The notes under the pieces are model-generated. The model was given only the letters and a program-made list of their open reading frames with translations. It did no database searches and had not been told where the DNA came from. DNA of 25,518 nucleotides from Gammaproteobacteria bacterium (GTDB taxonomy: Bacteria > Pseudomonadota > Gammaproteobacteria > Xanthomonadales > Xanthomonadaceae), in NCBI GenBank assembly GCA_012510865.1, contig JAAZHF010000294.1, positions 1 through 25,518 of the forward strand. The letters are read 5' to 3'. Positions within the stretch are counted from its first letter, which is position 1. Each line of letters begins with the position of its first letter. Of the stretch, positions 14,280 through 21,678 are shown in pieces. The position numbers and the translations under genes are program-made.

Positions 14280-14692
14280 CGCCCTACCTGGCGTTCGACT
14301 ACGCGCGCGTCCATGGCGACGCATTCCTCGAGCACGGCGACACCGGCTTCGAACTCGCGGGCATGCGCTCGCGCCAGACACGGCTCGGCGCAGCGGCCGG
14401 CGCACGCTATGCGCGCGTCCTGGGCGCGTCGGGACAGGGCCCGTGGTTCGAACTCGATGCCCGCTACCGCCACGACCTGGTCGCCGACGACGACGTGCGC
14501 GCGGCCTTCCGGGGCGTCCCCGACGCGGCCTTCGACCTGCCGGGCCACCGTGGGCGCGGCGCCGGCGAACTGCGGCTGGGCCTCGGGGGCAGCGCGGGAT
14601 CGCGCTCGCGCTGGTACCTGGACTATGCCGCCACGTTCGGCGGCGAGCATCGCGACCAGGCCCTGGAAGCAGGGCTCCTGCACGCGTTCTGA
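14069..14692 (+). pseudogene. Autotransporter beta-barrel domain, 3' fragment
   Basis: About 207 codons of an autotransporter (type Va secretion) translocator barrel. They are readable from GCC at 14069 in a frame different from the receptor before it. The pattern starts with ASRAGLYAHYRGDGWHATAAAGAGRARLEL. It continues through EFGLAYLHAELARPLHAGGGRLTPYLAFDYARVHGDAFLE and ends with WYLDYAATFGGEHRDQALEAGLLHAF. The last is a classic final barrel strand with terminal Phe. The passenger, signal peptide and first strands are absent. Translation could restart only at an internal GTG (14195), which has no export signal. The piece is therefore a remnant, most simply produced by a deletion that joined two outer-membrane protein genes. 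A hairpin follows the stop at 14706-14733. Confidence 0.8.
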
Positions 14693-14705
14693 AGGCGCCG
14701 CACGT

Positions 14706-14733
14706 GCACGCTGGGGCCGCCGTCCCAGCGTGC
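14706..14733 (+). terminator. Terminator-like hairpin after the autotransporter fragment
   Basis: Arms GCACGCTGGG (14706-14715) and CCCAGCGTGC (14724-14733) form a perfect 10-bp stem with an 8-base loop. It lies 13 bases after the stop at 14690-14692 and upstream of the protease gene. No strong T-tract follows. Confidence 0.55.
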
Positions 14734-14877
14734 CCTCACGGTATCGATACGGTAGCTTAGGCACGTTGTCCCCACGGTCGGCCGGGGGCCGGCGGCTCCC
14801 GGCGCGATGCGCGGCCGCCGCCTTCAGTGACGATTGCACGCCCACCGACGAAACTGGAGAGGACCCCTTTCCGCGCC

Positions 14878-16335
14878 ATGCCGATGAAGCCATCGACCCG
14901 GATCCTCCTCGCACTCAGCCTTGCCGCCGCCTTCGGCGGCTTCACCGCGACCCTCGTGCGCGAGGCGGTCGACCTGCCCGCGCGCGCCGAACCCGCGCCC
15001 CCGCCGGCCTCGGTGCCGATGGCGTCCGCGCTGCCGGCGACGGTCGACGGGCAGGCGCTGCCGTCGCTGGCGCCGATGCTGCGCCGGGTCACGCCGGCCG
15101 TGGTCAGCGTGCATTCCCGGCAGCGCGTGCGCATCCACAATCCCTTCGCCAACGATCCGTTCTTCCGCCGCATGTTCCCCGGCATCCCCGAGGAGCGGAT
15201 CAACGAATCGCTCGGGTCCGGCGTGATCGTCGACGCCGCGCGCGGCTACGTGCTCACCAACCACCACGTGATCGAGGGCGCGGACGAAGTCTCGGTGACG
15301 CTGGCCGACGGCCGCACGCTGGCCGCGGAATTCGTCGGCTCCGACGCCGACACCGACGTCGCGCTGATGAAGATCCCGGTGCCCCGCGAGGGTGCCCCGC
15401 TGCAGGCGATCGCGCTCGCCGACAGCAGCACCCTGCAGGTCGGCGACTTCGTGGTCGCGGTCGGGAATCCCTTCGGCGTGGGCCAGACGGTGACCTCGGG
15501 CATCGTCTCCGCCGTCGGCCGCAGCAACCTGCCCGGCGTCGGCTACCAGAACTTCATCCAGACCGATGCCAGCATCAATCCCGGCAACTCGGGCGGCGCG
15601 CTGGTCAACCTGCGCGGCGAGCTGGTCGGCATCAACACCGCCAGCTTCAACCCCCGCGGCAGCATGGCCGGCAACATCGGGCTGGGCTTCGCGATCCCCG
15701 CCAACCTCGCCCGCGGCGTGATGCAGCAGCTGGAAGCCACCGGCGAAGTGCGGCGCGGCACTCTGGGCATCGACACCCAGGACCTCGACGACCGCCTCGC
15801 CGACAGCCTCGGCCTGCAGGCCGGCTCGCGCGGCGCCGTGGTCACCCGCGTGTACTCCGGATCCGCCGGCGCCGAAGCCGGCCTGCGCCCCGGCGACGTC
15901 ATCGTCGCCGCCAACGGCCAGCGCATCGCCGACGGCGAGGAGCTGCGCAACTTCCAGGGCCTGCAGCCGCCCGACGCGCGCGTCGAGCTCGACGTGCGCC
16001 GCGAGGGACGGCCGCTGCGGGTGCAGGCGACGCTGCGCGAACAGCCGCGCGCGCTCGCTGGCCAGCAGCTGGATCCCCGCCTGTCCGGCGCGACCTTCGC
16101 CGAGCTTCCCGAGGCCCTGCGCCGCGGCGGCGTGTCGGGCGTGCTGGTGGAGGACGTGGCGGCCGACAGCCGCGCCGCGCGCAGCGGACTGCGCGCCGGC
16201 GACGTCGTCCTCGCGGCCGGGAGCCTGCGCGCCGGCGACCTGCTGGCCCTGCGCGCAGCCCTGTCGGATCCGCCCGAACGCCTGGTCCTGCGCATCCGGC
16301 GCGGCCGCAACCAGGGCAGCCTGTTGATGGAGTGA
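14878..16335 (+). CDS. degQ: Periplasmic serine protease, DegQ/DegP (HtrA) family
   Basis: A 485-residue HtrA-type protease and chaperone that degrades misfolded envelope proteins. The N-terminus has a hydrophobic signal or anchor (residues 8-25) and a proline-rich linker. The trypsin-like domain carries the triad His130 (LTNHHVIEG), Asp160 (DADTDVALMKI) and Ser238 (NPGNSGGALVN). Two PDZ domains follow, at about 270-360 (ending near the GLRPGDVIVAANGQ block) and 385-480 (SGLRAGDVVLAAGSLRAGD). The LA loop is short, closer to DegQ than DegP. The ATG at 14878 is used because the signal core follows it; a second ATG is at 14884. GGAGAGG lies 15 bases upstream, rather far. It heads the co-directional run to 21047, and the next gene starts 29 bases after its stop. 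Confidence 0.93.
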   Translation: MPMKPSTRILLALSLAAAFGGFTATLVREAVDLPARAEPAPPPASVPMASALPATVDGQALPSLAPMLRRVTPAVVSVHSRQRVRIHNPFANDPFFRRMFPGIPEERINESLGSGVIVDAARGYVLTNHHVIEGADEVSVTLADGRTLAAEFVGSDADTDVALMKIPVPREGAPLQAIALADSSTLQVGDFVVAVGNPFGVGQTVTSGIVSAVGRSNLPGVGYQNFIQTDASINPGNSGGALVNLRGELVGINTASFNPRGSMAGNIGLGFAIPANLARGVMQQLEATGEVRRGTLGIDTQDLDDRLADSLGLQAGSRGAVVTRVYSGSAGAEAGLRPGDVIVAANGQRIADGEELRNFQGLQPPDARVELDVRREGRPLRVQATLREQPRALAGQQLDPRLSGATFAELPEALRRGGVSGVLVEDVAADSRAARSGLRAGDVVLAAGSLRAGDLLALRAALSDPPERLVLRIRRGRNQGSLLME

Positions 16336-16364
16336 CACCCCGCCCCCCGAAAGGAGAGACCGTG

Positions 16365-16727
16365 ATGAGCCCGACCCACACCGACAACCTGAAGTCCAAC
16401 CTGTCCGAAGCGGGCAGCCACCTCAAGCGCGCCGCCGCCGACACCGCGGAGGCGGTGCGCGGCGCCGCCGCCGCCGCCGGCGAGGAGATGCGCCTGGGCA
16501 AGGCCAACCTCAAGGCCGACCTCGCCGACGGCGCGATCGCCGGGCTCTCGGCGCTCGAGGAGGCCGCGGGCGCCGGCAGCGAGCAGGTCGACCAGCTGAT
16601 GGAGAAGGGACGCGACCTCATCGACAGCGCCGCCGACCTGATCCGCGAGCGTCCGATCGCGTCCTTCGGCGCCGCCTTCGCCGCCGGCTGGATCATCGCC
16701 AAGCTCGCCCGCGGCAGCAACAGGTAG
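16365..16727 (+). CDS. YqjD/ElaB-like (DUF883) membrane-anchored protein
   Basis: A 120-residue protein of the DUF883 family. The N-terminal 90 residues are amphipathic helix rich in Ala, Glu and Lys, likely coiled coil. The C-terminal segment IRERPIASFGAAFAAGWIIAKLARGSNR is the family's glycine-containing membrane anchor. In E. coli the relatives YqjD, ElaB and YgaM are tail-anchored inner-membrane proteins, and YqjD associates with stationary-phase ribosomes. The ribosome-binding site AAGGAG lies 8 bases before the ATG. The next gene encodes a YqjE-like protein starting four bases after this stop, reproducing the E. coli yqjD-yqjE order. Here the pair follows a DegQ-type protease, suggesting co-expression in envelope stress or stationary phase. 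That functional link is inference. Confidence 0.85.
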   Translation: MSPTHTDNLKSNLSEAGSHLKRAAADTAEAVRGAAAAAGEEMRLGKANLKADLADGAIAGLSALEEAAGAGSEQVDQLMEKGRDLIDSAADLIRERPIASFGAAFAAGWIIAKLARGSNR

Positions 16728-16731
16728 GAGC

Positions 16732-17244
16732 GTGGAGGCGCGGCAACCGCCGGCGGACGGCGACCCCGGACCCGCCGCGGAAGGCGAGCGGCCGGAGGCG
16801 GCGCCGGGCTTCGTCGAATCACTGCGCGGCCTTCGCGACAGCGGCCTGGCCGGTGCCGGCGCGGCCGGCGACGCGCTGGGCGCGCTGCGCGACCTGTTCG
16901 CGGCCGACCTCGCCCTGGCCCGTGCCGCGGCCGCCCGGGCGGCCGCCTTCGCCGGCGCCGCGGTGATGTTCGGCGTGTCCGCCTGGCTGCTGCTCATGAC
17001 CGCGCTGATCGTGGTGCTCAGCATGAAGCTCGGGCTGCCCTGGTGGATGTCGCTCGGCGGCTGCGGCCTGCTGAGCGCCCTCGCGGCCTGGTGGATGGTG
17101 CGCAAGGCCACGGCCGCCTTTGAATCCACCCGGCTCGACGCGACCCGTCGGCAGCTTGCGCGCCTGCGCGTGGGCGGGTCCGCCGCGGCGGATCCGGACG
17201 CGCCCGCGGCGGACCCGGGCGCGGAGCCGGAGGCGGCACCGTGA
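16732..17244 (+). CDS. YqjE-like (DUF1469, holin superfamily III-type) membrane protein
   Basis: A 170-residue inner-membrane protein. A Pro/Ala/Glu-rich N-terminal tail (1-26) is followed by a helix FVESLRGLRD, then LFAADLALARAAAARAA, which matches the region before the first membrane helix in the DUF1469 family. Two transmembrane helices follow at about 72-98 and 103-124, and then a basic stretch and an acidic tail. Similar proteins are annotated as phage holin family proteins, but there is no phage context here; E. coli yqjE beside yqjD is the relevant precedent. The start is GTG at 16732-16734, with AGGAG overlapping the previous stop codon. The stop overlaps the next GTG (GTGA), implying translational coupling. 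Confidence 0.82.
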   Translation: MEARQPPADGDPGPAAEGERPEAAPGFVESLRGLRDSGLAGAGAAGDALGALRDLFAADLALARAAAARAAAFAGAAVMFGVSAWLLLMTALIVVLSMKLGLPWWMSLGGCGLLSALAAWWMVRKATAAFESTRLDATRRQLARLRVGGSAAADPDAPAADPGAEPEAAP

Positions 17245-17720
17245 GCCTGCGCGAACTGCAAGGGCGGGTTGCCCGCGCCGAAGCCACGCTCGAGGCGCAA
17301 AGGCGCCGCGTCGCGGCCGACCTGCGCGTGTTCGGCCGCTGCTGGAACGAGGCCTGGACGCCGCCGCGGATCATCGTCGCCGGCCTCGCCGCAGGCCTGC
17401 TCGCGGGCTGGGCGCGGCCGGCGCGCGCGGTCGCGGGCATCGAACCGGCGCGCTGGCTGCAGCTTGCCGGCAGCCTCGCCGGCCTGGTCGGCTCGATCCA
17501 GGCGGCCTTCGCCGCGGGCCAGGCGCAGGAAGCCGCCGAGGACGCCGACCTCGCCGCCACCACGGCGGCCGTGGCGGCGGGTGCCGACGGCATGGCGGAG
17601 GCAGGCGCCCCGCCGGAACCCGCGCCCCCGCCCAGCGCGCGGAGGTTCGTGCCCGATCCGTCCTGGGATTCGCCGCCGCGTCCGGCCGAAGCCGCGACCG
17701 AGGTTTCCGAGCGGCGCTGA
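17241..17720 (+). CDS. Small membrane protein, third gene of the yqjDE-like cluster
   Basis: A 159-residue protein starting with GTG at 17241, overlapping the previous stop by four bases. Residues 1-28 are basic amphipathic helix (RELQGRVARAEATLEAQRRRV). A hydrophobic helix lies at about 43-58 (IIVAGLAAGLLAGW) and a second, weaker one at about 74-90 (LAGSLAGLVGSIQAAF). The rest is Ala/Pro-rich. E. coli has a small third gene, yqjK, in the same position, with a basic N-terminal helix and a hydrophobic stretch. This protein is longer and I cannot confirm homology. Coupling to the YqjE-like gene argues that it works with those two proteins at the inner membrane. Confidence 0.72.
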   Translation: MSLRELQGRVARAEATLEAQRRRVAADLRVFGRCWNEAWTPPRIIVAGLAAGLLAGWARPARAVAGIEPARWLQLAGSLAGLVGSIQAAFAAGQAQEAAEDADLAATTAAVAAGADGMAEAGAPPEPAPPPSARRFVPDPSWDSPPRPAEAATEVSERR

Positions 17721-17735
17721 CGCGCCGCCGCCGCC

Positions 17736-18899
17736 ATGGCCAGCGAGGTCCAGGACCCTCCCGCCGGTCCAGCCGGCGACACCGCGGGAGTGGCCGGGGC
17801 GGCCCGCGGCGTCGCCCCCGCGGCCGCCGGCCCCGGCGCCGCGACCGAACCGCCGGTGCGCCCGCGCGCGCCGGGCGCGGTGCTGGTGCTCGCCGCCCTC
17901 GCCATCGGCTACACGCTGTGGGCGGCGCAGGACGTCGTCCTCCCGGTCCTGCTGTCGATGTTCTTCGCGCTGGTCGGCAACCCGCTGATCCGCGTCCTGC
18001 GCAGGCTCTACCTGCCGCGTTTCCTCGCCGCCCTGCTGGTGCTCGTCGGCGGGATCGCCGGCGCCGGTCTCCTGGGCCAGCAGCTGCTGGCGCCGGCGGT
18101 GGACTGGATGCAGGAAGCGCCGCGGCAGATGCGGCAGGTCGGCAGGGAGTTCCGCGAGCTGGTGAAGCCGGTGCAGGAGGCCAACCGCGTCGCCGAGGAC
18201 ATCGCCCGCCAGGCCAGCGCGGGCGGCGGCCGCGAGGTCGAAGTGGTGCGGACCCAGCCCGACGATCCCTACGCGATGCTGACGCGGGCGCCGCGGGTGA
18301 TCGGCGGCGTTCTGGCGGTGGTGCTGTTCACATACTTCTTCATGGACTTCCGCGAAGACCTGCAGCGGCGCGCGATCGCCCTGCAGCCGACGCGAAAGCG
18401 CCAGAAGATCACCGTCGAGATCATGCAATCGATCGAGCGCGACCTCTCCCGCTACGTGCTCACCATCACCCTGATCAACGCCGGCGTGGGCCTGGTGCTT
18501 GCGGCCGTGCTGCACTGGGGCCTGGGCATCGAGGGGCCCGAGGCGCTGCTCTGGGGCACGATCGCCATGCTGCTCAACTTCGCGCCCTACGTCGGCCCCG
18601 CGATCGGCGTGGTGCTGATGTTGGCGATGGGTTTCGTGACCCGGGACGGGCTGGGCCCGTCGCTGCTCCCGGCGGCGGTCTACCGTAGCCTGCACACCCT
18701 CGAGGGGCAGCTGGTGACGCCGCTGGTGCTCGGGCAGCGCATGCAGCTTTCGCCGCTGGTGCTGATCCTCGCGCTGCTGGTGTTCGGATGGCTCTGGGGC
18801 ATCATCGGGCTGCTCCTGGCGGTGCCCATGCTGGTCTGCGTGAAGCGCGTCCTGGCCCGCATCGACGGCATGGAAGGCTGGGCCCGGCTCCTGGAGTGA
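17736..18899 (+). CDS. AI-2E family (PerM/YdiK-type) membrane transporter
   Basis: A 387-residue polytopic inner-membrane protein of the AI-2E transporter family. After a 45-residue Pro/Ala-rich tail, helices are seen at about 49-66, 68-85 and 95-117. A cytoplasmic or periplasmic helical region (120-185) follows, then helices at about 195-212, 245-265, 270-300, 325-345 and 350-370. Family blocks visible are VLPVLLSMFFALVGNPLIRVLRR, the segment ALLWGTIAMLLNFAPYVGPAIGV and LEGQLVTPLVLGQRMQLSPLVLILALLVFGWLWGIIG. Members have been linked to autoinducer-2 export or Na+/Li+-H+ exchange, and the substrate cannot be told here. It follows the previous gene by 15 bases. Confidence 0.9.
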   Translation: MASEVQDPPAGPAGDTAGVAGAARGVAPAAAGPGAATEPPVRPRAPGAVLVLAALAIGYTLWAAQDVVLPVLLSMFFALVGNPLIRVLRRLYLPRFLAALLVLVGGIAGAGLLGQQLLAPAVDWMQEAPRQMRQVGREFRELVKPVQEANRVAEDIARQASAGGGREVEVVRTQPDDPYAMLTRAPRVIGGVLAVVLFTYFFMDFREDLQRRAIALQPTRKRQKITVEIMQSIERDLSRYVLTITLINAGVGLVLAAVLHWGLGIEGPEALLWGTIAMLLNFAPYVGPAIGVVLMLAMGFVTRDGLGPSLLPAAVYRSLHTLEGQLVTPLVLGQRMQLSPLVLILALLVFGWLWGIIGLLLAVPMLVCVKRVLARIDGMEGWARLLE

Positions 18900-18918
18900 G
18901 CGGGACTACAATGGGCGC

Positions 18919-19665
18919 ATGGCCTTCGCAGTGCGCGCCATCACCCTCGACCTCGACGACACGCTGTGGCCGTTCGCCCCGATCGGCGCGCGCATCGAAC
19001 GCCTGCTCGACGAATGGATGCGGCGGCACAGCCCGGCGACCGCCGCGATGTTCCCGGTCGCGGCCATGCGCGAGCTGCGCGCGCGCGTGACCGCCGAACA
19101 CCCGGCGCTGGCCCACGACATGTCCGCGCTTCGCCGGCTGACGCTGGAAGCCGCGCTGCGCGAGAGCGGCGGCGACCTGGCGCTTGCCGACGCCGCCTAC
19201 GAGGCCTTCTTCGCCGATCGCAACCGCGTCGAGTGCTACCCGGACGCGATCCATGCGCTGGAGCGCATCAGCGCGCGGCTGCCGGTCGCCTCCCTCACCA
19301 ACGGCAACGCCGACCTCGCGCGCATCGGCCTGGACCGGCACTTCCGCGCCCAGGTCAGCGCCTGCACCTTCGGCGCCGCCAAGCCCGACCCGGCGATCTT
19401 CCTGGCCGCCTGCGAGGCACTCGGCGTGCCTCCGGGCGAGGTGCTGCACGTCGGCGACCATCCCGAGGCCGACGTCGCCGGCGCCGCCCGCGCGGGACTG
19501 CGCAGCTGCTGGATCAACCGCCCGGCGGCGGACGGCCGCTGCGCGGAGTGGGTCCACGCCGAGGTGGCGCCCGACCTCCACTTCGATTCCCTGGCTGGAC
19601 TGGCCGACTGGCTGGACGCGACCCTGGCCGCGCCCGCCCCCCGCACACGGAGCTCCCACACATGA
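18919..19665 (+). CDS. HAD-family hydrolase (YigB-like phosphatase)
   Basis: A 248-residue HAD phosphatase. Motif I is ITLDLDDTLWPF, with nucleophile Asp11 and acid/base Asp13. Motif II is ASLTNGNADL. The motif III lysine is in FGAAKPDPAIF, and motif IV is VLHVGDHPEADVAGAARAG. A helical C1 cap lies between motifs I and II. The DLDDTLWP motif and length resemble E. coli YigB, an FMN and sugar-phosphate phosphatase, so a flavin-mononucleotide phosphatase role is possible but unproven. It starts 19 bases after the transporter and its stop overlaps the aminopeptidase start (ATGA), so the two genes are translationally coupled. Confidence 0.9.
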   Translation: MAFAVRAITLDLDDTLWPFAPIGARIERLLDEWMRRHSPATAAMFPVAAMRELRARVTAEHPALAHDMSALRRLTLEAALRESGGDLALADAAYEAFFADRNRVECYPDAIHALERISARLPVASLTNGNADLARIGLDRHFRAQVSACTFGAAKPDPAIFLAACEALGVPPGEVLHVGDHPEADVAGAARAGLRSCWINRPAADGRCAEWVHAEVAPDLHFDSLAGLADWLDATLAAPAPRTRSSHT

Positions 19666-21047
19666 ACCTTCCCGACTGCCATGTCCGCGCCTCCGCGGCC
19701 GCTTCGACCCTGCCGCTGCACGTGCTCGGGCGCGACGGCCTCGCCGCCTGGCGCGCTGCCCAGCCGCCGGAGGTGGCGGCCTGGCGCGACGCCCACGCCT
19801 TCGAGGCGGCGCCGGGCAGCTGCCTGGTGCTCCCCGGCGCGGACGGCGGCGCGGCTGGCGGGATGATCGGGGTCCGCGATCCGCTCGATCCCTGCGCATA
19901 CGCCTACGCGGCGCGGGCGCTTCCAGCCGGCGACTGGCTGCCCGCGGGCGGGCTTCCCGCAGACGCCGTGCGCGCGCTGCAGCTCGGCTGGGGCCTGGGC
20001 AGCTATGACTTCCACCGCTACCGCAAGCGGCGGCCGGTGCGCGCGCGCCTGGCGCTGGCCGATCCGGATGCCGAAGCCCTCGACGTGCTCGCCGCGTGCA
20101 CCCGCGTGCGCGACCTGGTGAACACGCCGACCCAGGACATGGGTCCGGAGGAGCTGGAAGCGGTCGCACGCGGCATCGCCGCTGCCCATGGCGCCGACTT
20201 CGAGTCCATCGTCGGCGACGCGCTCCTGGCGCTGAACTTCCCGGCGATCCACGCGGTCGGCCGCGCCTCCCACCGGGCTCCGCGGCTGCTGGTGCTGCGC
20301 TGGGGCGAGGCCGCGCACCCGCATGTCGCGATCGTCGGCAAGGGCGTGTGCTTCGACACCGGCGGCCTCGACCTCAAGCCGGCCGACGGCATGCGCAACA
20401 TGAAGAAGGACATGGGCGGAGCCGCGCATGCGATCGCCCTCGCCGAACTGCTGATGGCGCGCAGGCTGCCGCTGCGCATCACCCTGCTGGTGCCCGCGGT
20501 GGAGAACGCGATCGGCCCGGACGCCTTCCGCCCCGGCGAGATCATCTCCACCCGCACCGGGGCCAGCGTGGAGATCGACAACACCGACGCCGAGGGACGC
20601 GTGATCCTCGGCGATGCCCTGGCCTATGCGGGCGAACTGTCGCCCGACGTGCTGCTCGACTTCGCCACCCTGACCGGCGCCGCGCGCATCGCCCTCGGGC
20701 CCGACCTGCCGGCACTCTTCAGCAACGACGACGCGCTGGCCCAGGCCTGGCTGGACGCGGGCGCGCGCGTGCGCGACCCGCTCTGGCGGATGCCGCTGTG
20801 GCGCCCCTACCTGCGCTACCTGACGAGCAAGGTCGCCGACCTCGCCAACGCCGGCTCGAAGATGGCCGGGAGCGTGACCGCCGCGCTGTACCTCGAGCGC
20901 TTCGTGCCGGCGGGCACGCCCTGGGCGCACCTCGACACCTATGCCTGGAACGACAGCGACCGCCCCTGCCGCCCGGCCGGCGGCGAGGCGCTCGGCCTGC
21001 GCGCCGCCTTCGACATGCTGAAGGCCCGCGCGACGCCGCCGGCGTGA
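19662..21047 (+). CDS. M17-family leucyl aminopeptidase
   Basis: A 461-residue cytosolic metallo-aminopeptidase that removes N-terminal residues from peptides. The two-metal site of the M17 family is present. Lys227 and Asp232 lie in IVGKGVCFDTGGLDLKP, with catalytic Lys239. Asp250 lies in KKDMGGAA. Asp309, Glu311 and Arg313 lie in the signature NTDAEGRVIL. The N-terminal domain (1-150) is divergent, and the overall length is a little shorter than PepA (503), closer to the PepB-like branch. No DNA-binding role can be assumed. The gene is coupled to the HAD phosphatase through an ATGA overlap and is the last of the plus-strand run, facing the response regulator gene 28 bases away. Confidence 0.93.
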   Translation: MNLPDCHVRASAAASTLPLHVLGRDGLAAWRAAQPPEVAAWRDAHAFEAAPGSCLVLPGADGGAAGGMIGVRDPLDPCAYAYAARALPAGDWLPAGGLPADAVRALQLGWGLGSYDFHRYRKRRPVRARLALADPDAEALDVLAACTRVRDLVNTPTQDMGPEELEAVARGIAAAHGADFESIVGDALLALNFPAIHAVGRASHRAPRLLVLRWGEAAHPHVAIVGKGVCFDTGGLDLKPADGMRNMKKDMGGAAHAIALAELLMARRLPLRITLLVPAVENAIGPDAFRPGEIISTRTGASVEIDNTDAEGRVILGDALAYAGELSPDVLLDFATLTGAARIALGPDLPALFSNDDALAQAWLDAGARVRDPLWRMPLWRPYLRYLTSKVADLANAGSKMAGSVTAALYLERFVPAGTPWAHLDTYAWNDSDRPCRPAGGEALGLRAAFDMLKARATPPA

Positions 21048-21075
21048 AGCGCCGGACGCCCACGGCCGGGCCGTC

Positions 21076-21678
21076 CTACAGCCAGCCCTTGCGGCGCGCG
21101 AGCCGCGCCGCCTCGATCCGGTTGCCGACGCCGAGCTTGCCGATGGCCTCCGACAGGTAGTTGCGGACCGTGCCGCGGGACAGGTTCAGCGCGGTGGCGA
21201 TCTCGCCCGCCGAGCGTCCCTCCCCGGCCAGGCGCAGGACCTGGCGCTCGCGGTCGTTGAGCGGGTCCGCCTGCGACCAGGCCTCCAGCGCGAGCTGCGG
21301 GTCGACCGCGCGGCCTCCCGCGTGCACGCGCCGCAGCGCCCCGGCCAGCTCCGCGACCGGCGCGTCCTTCAGCAGGTAGCCCTGCACGCCGGCATCCAGC
21401 GCACGGCGCAGGTAGCCGGCGCGGGCGAAGGTGGTGACGATGACCACCTTCGTGGCCAGCCCGTGGCGCTGGATGCGCTGCGCGAGCTCGAGCCCGGTCA
21501 GGCCCGGCATCTCGATGTCGGTAACCAGCAGGTCCGGCGCCGTGCGCTGGAGCTCGCGCCATGCCGACTCGCCGTCGCCGGCGTCGCCGACGACCTCGAT
21601 GTCCTCCTCCATCGACAGCAGCGCCGACAGCGCCCCGCGCAGCATGGCCTGGTCCTCGGCCAGCACGATCCGGATCAT
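21076..21678 (-). CDS. LuxR-family response regulator (DesR-like)
   Basis: A 200-residue two-component response regulator of the NarL/FixJ type. The receiver domain (1-118) has acidic Glu8/Asp9, the phosphorylated Asp54 (TDIEMPG), the Thr in VIVTTFA and the conserved lysine in YLLKDAP. The output domain (138-200) is a LuxR-type helix-turn-helix (LNDRERQVLRLAGEGRSAGEIATALNLSRGTVRNYLSEAIGKL). Architecture and pairing with a small multi-pass sensor resemble Bacillus DesR. The start overlaps the kinase stop (ATGA), so the two are made together. The most likely target is the divergent exporter operon starting at 23043, whose shared upstream region carries a TGACA-GG-TGTCA palindrome. Confidence 0.93.
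   Translation of the reverse strand: MIRIVLAEDQAMLRGALSALLSMEEDIEVVGDAGDGESAWRELQRTAPDLLVTDIEMPGLTGLELAQRIQRHGLATKVVIVTTFARAGYLRRALDAGVQGYLLKDAPVAELAGALRRVHAGGRAVDPQLALEAWSQADPLNDRERQVLRLAGEGRSAGEIATALNLSRGTVRNYLSEAIGKLGVGNRIEAARLARRKGWL

Noticed and set aside
14741..14750. 10-bp palindrome GTATCGATAC upstream of degQ.
   Set aside because: Short and lone, with no second half-site, no matching regulator and no promoter elements in register.
16732..17244. Holin-like protein as a sign of prophage.
   Set aside because: There are no lysis, tail or integrase genes nearby. The YqjD-like neighbour shows it is a chromosomal YqjE-type protein.
15543..18695. A 1050-codon open frame opposite the protease-to-transporter run.
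   Set aside because: High GC removes stops on the opposite strand. Composition is low-complexity Ala/Arg/Gly with no domain, while every plus-strand gene beneath it has clear family motifs.
21062..21074. ACGGC-CGG-GCCGT hairpin between the aminopeptidase and regulator genes.
   Set aside because: A 5-bp stem is expected by chance at this GC content, and no T-tract follows.
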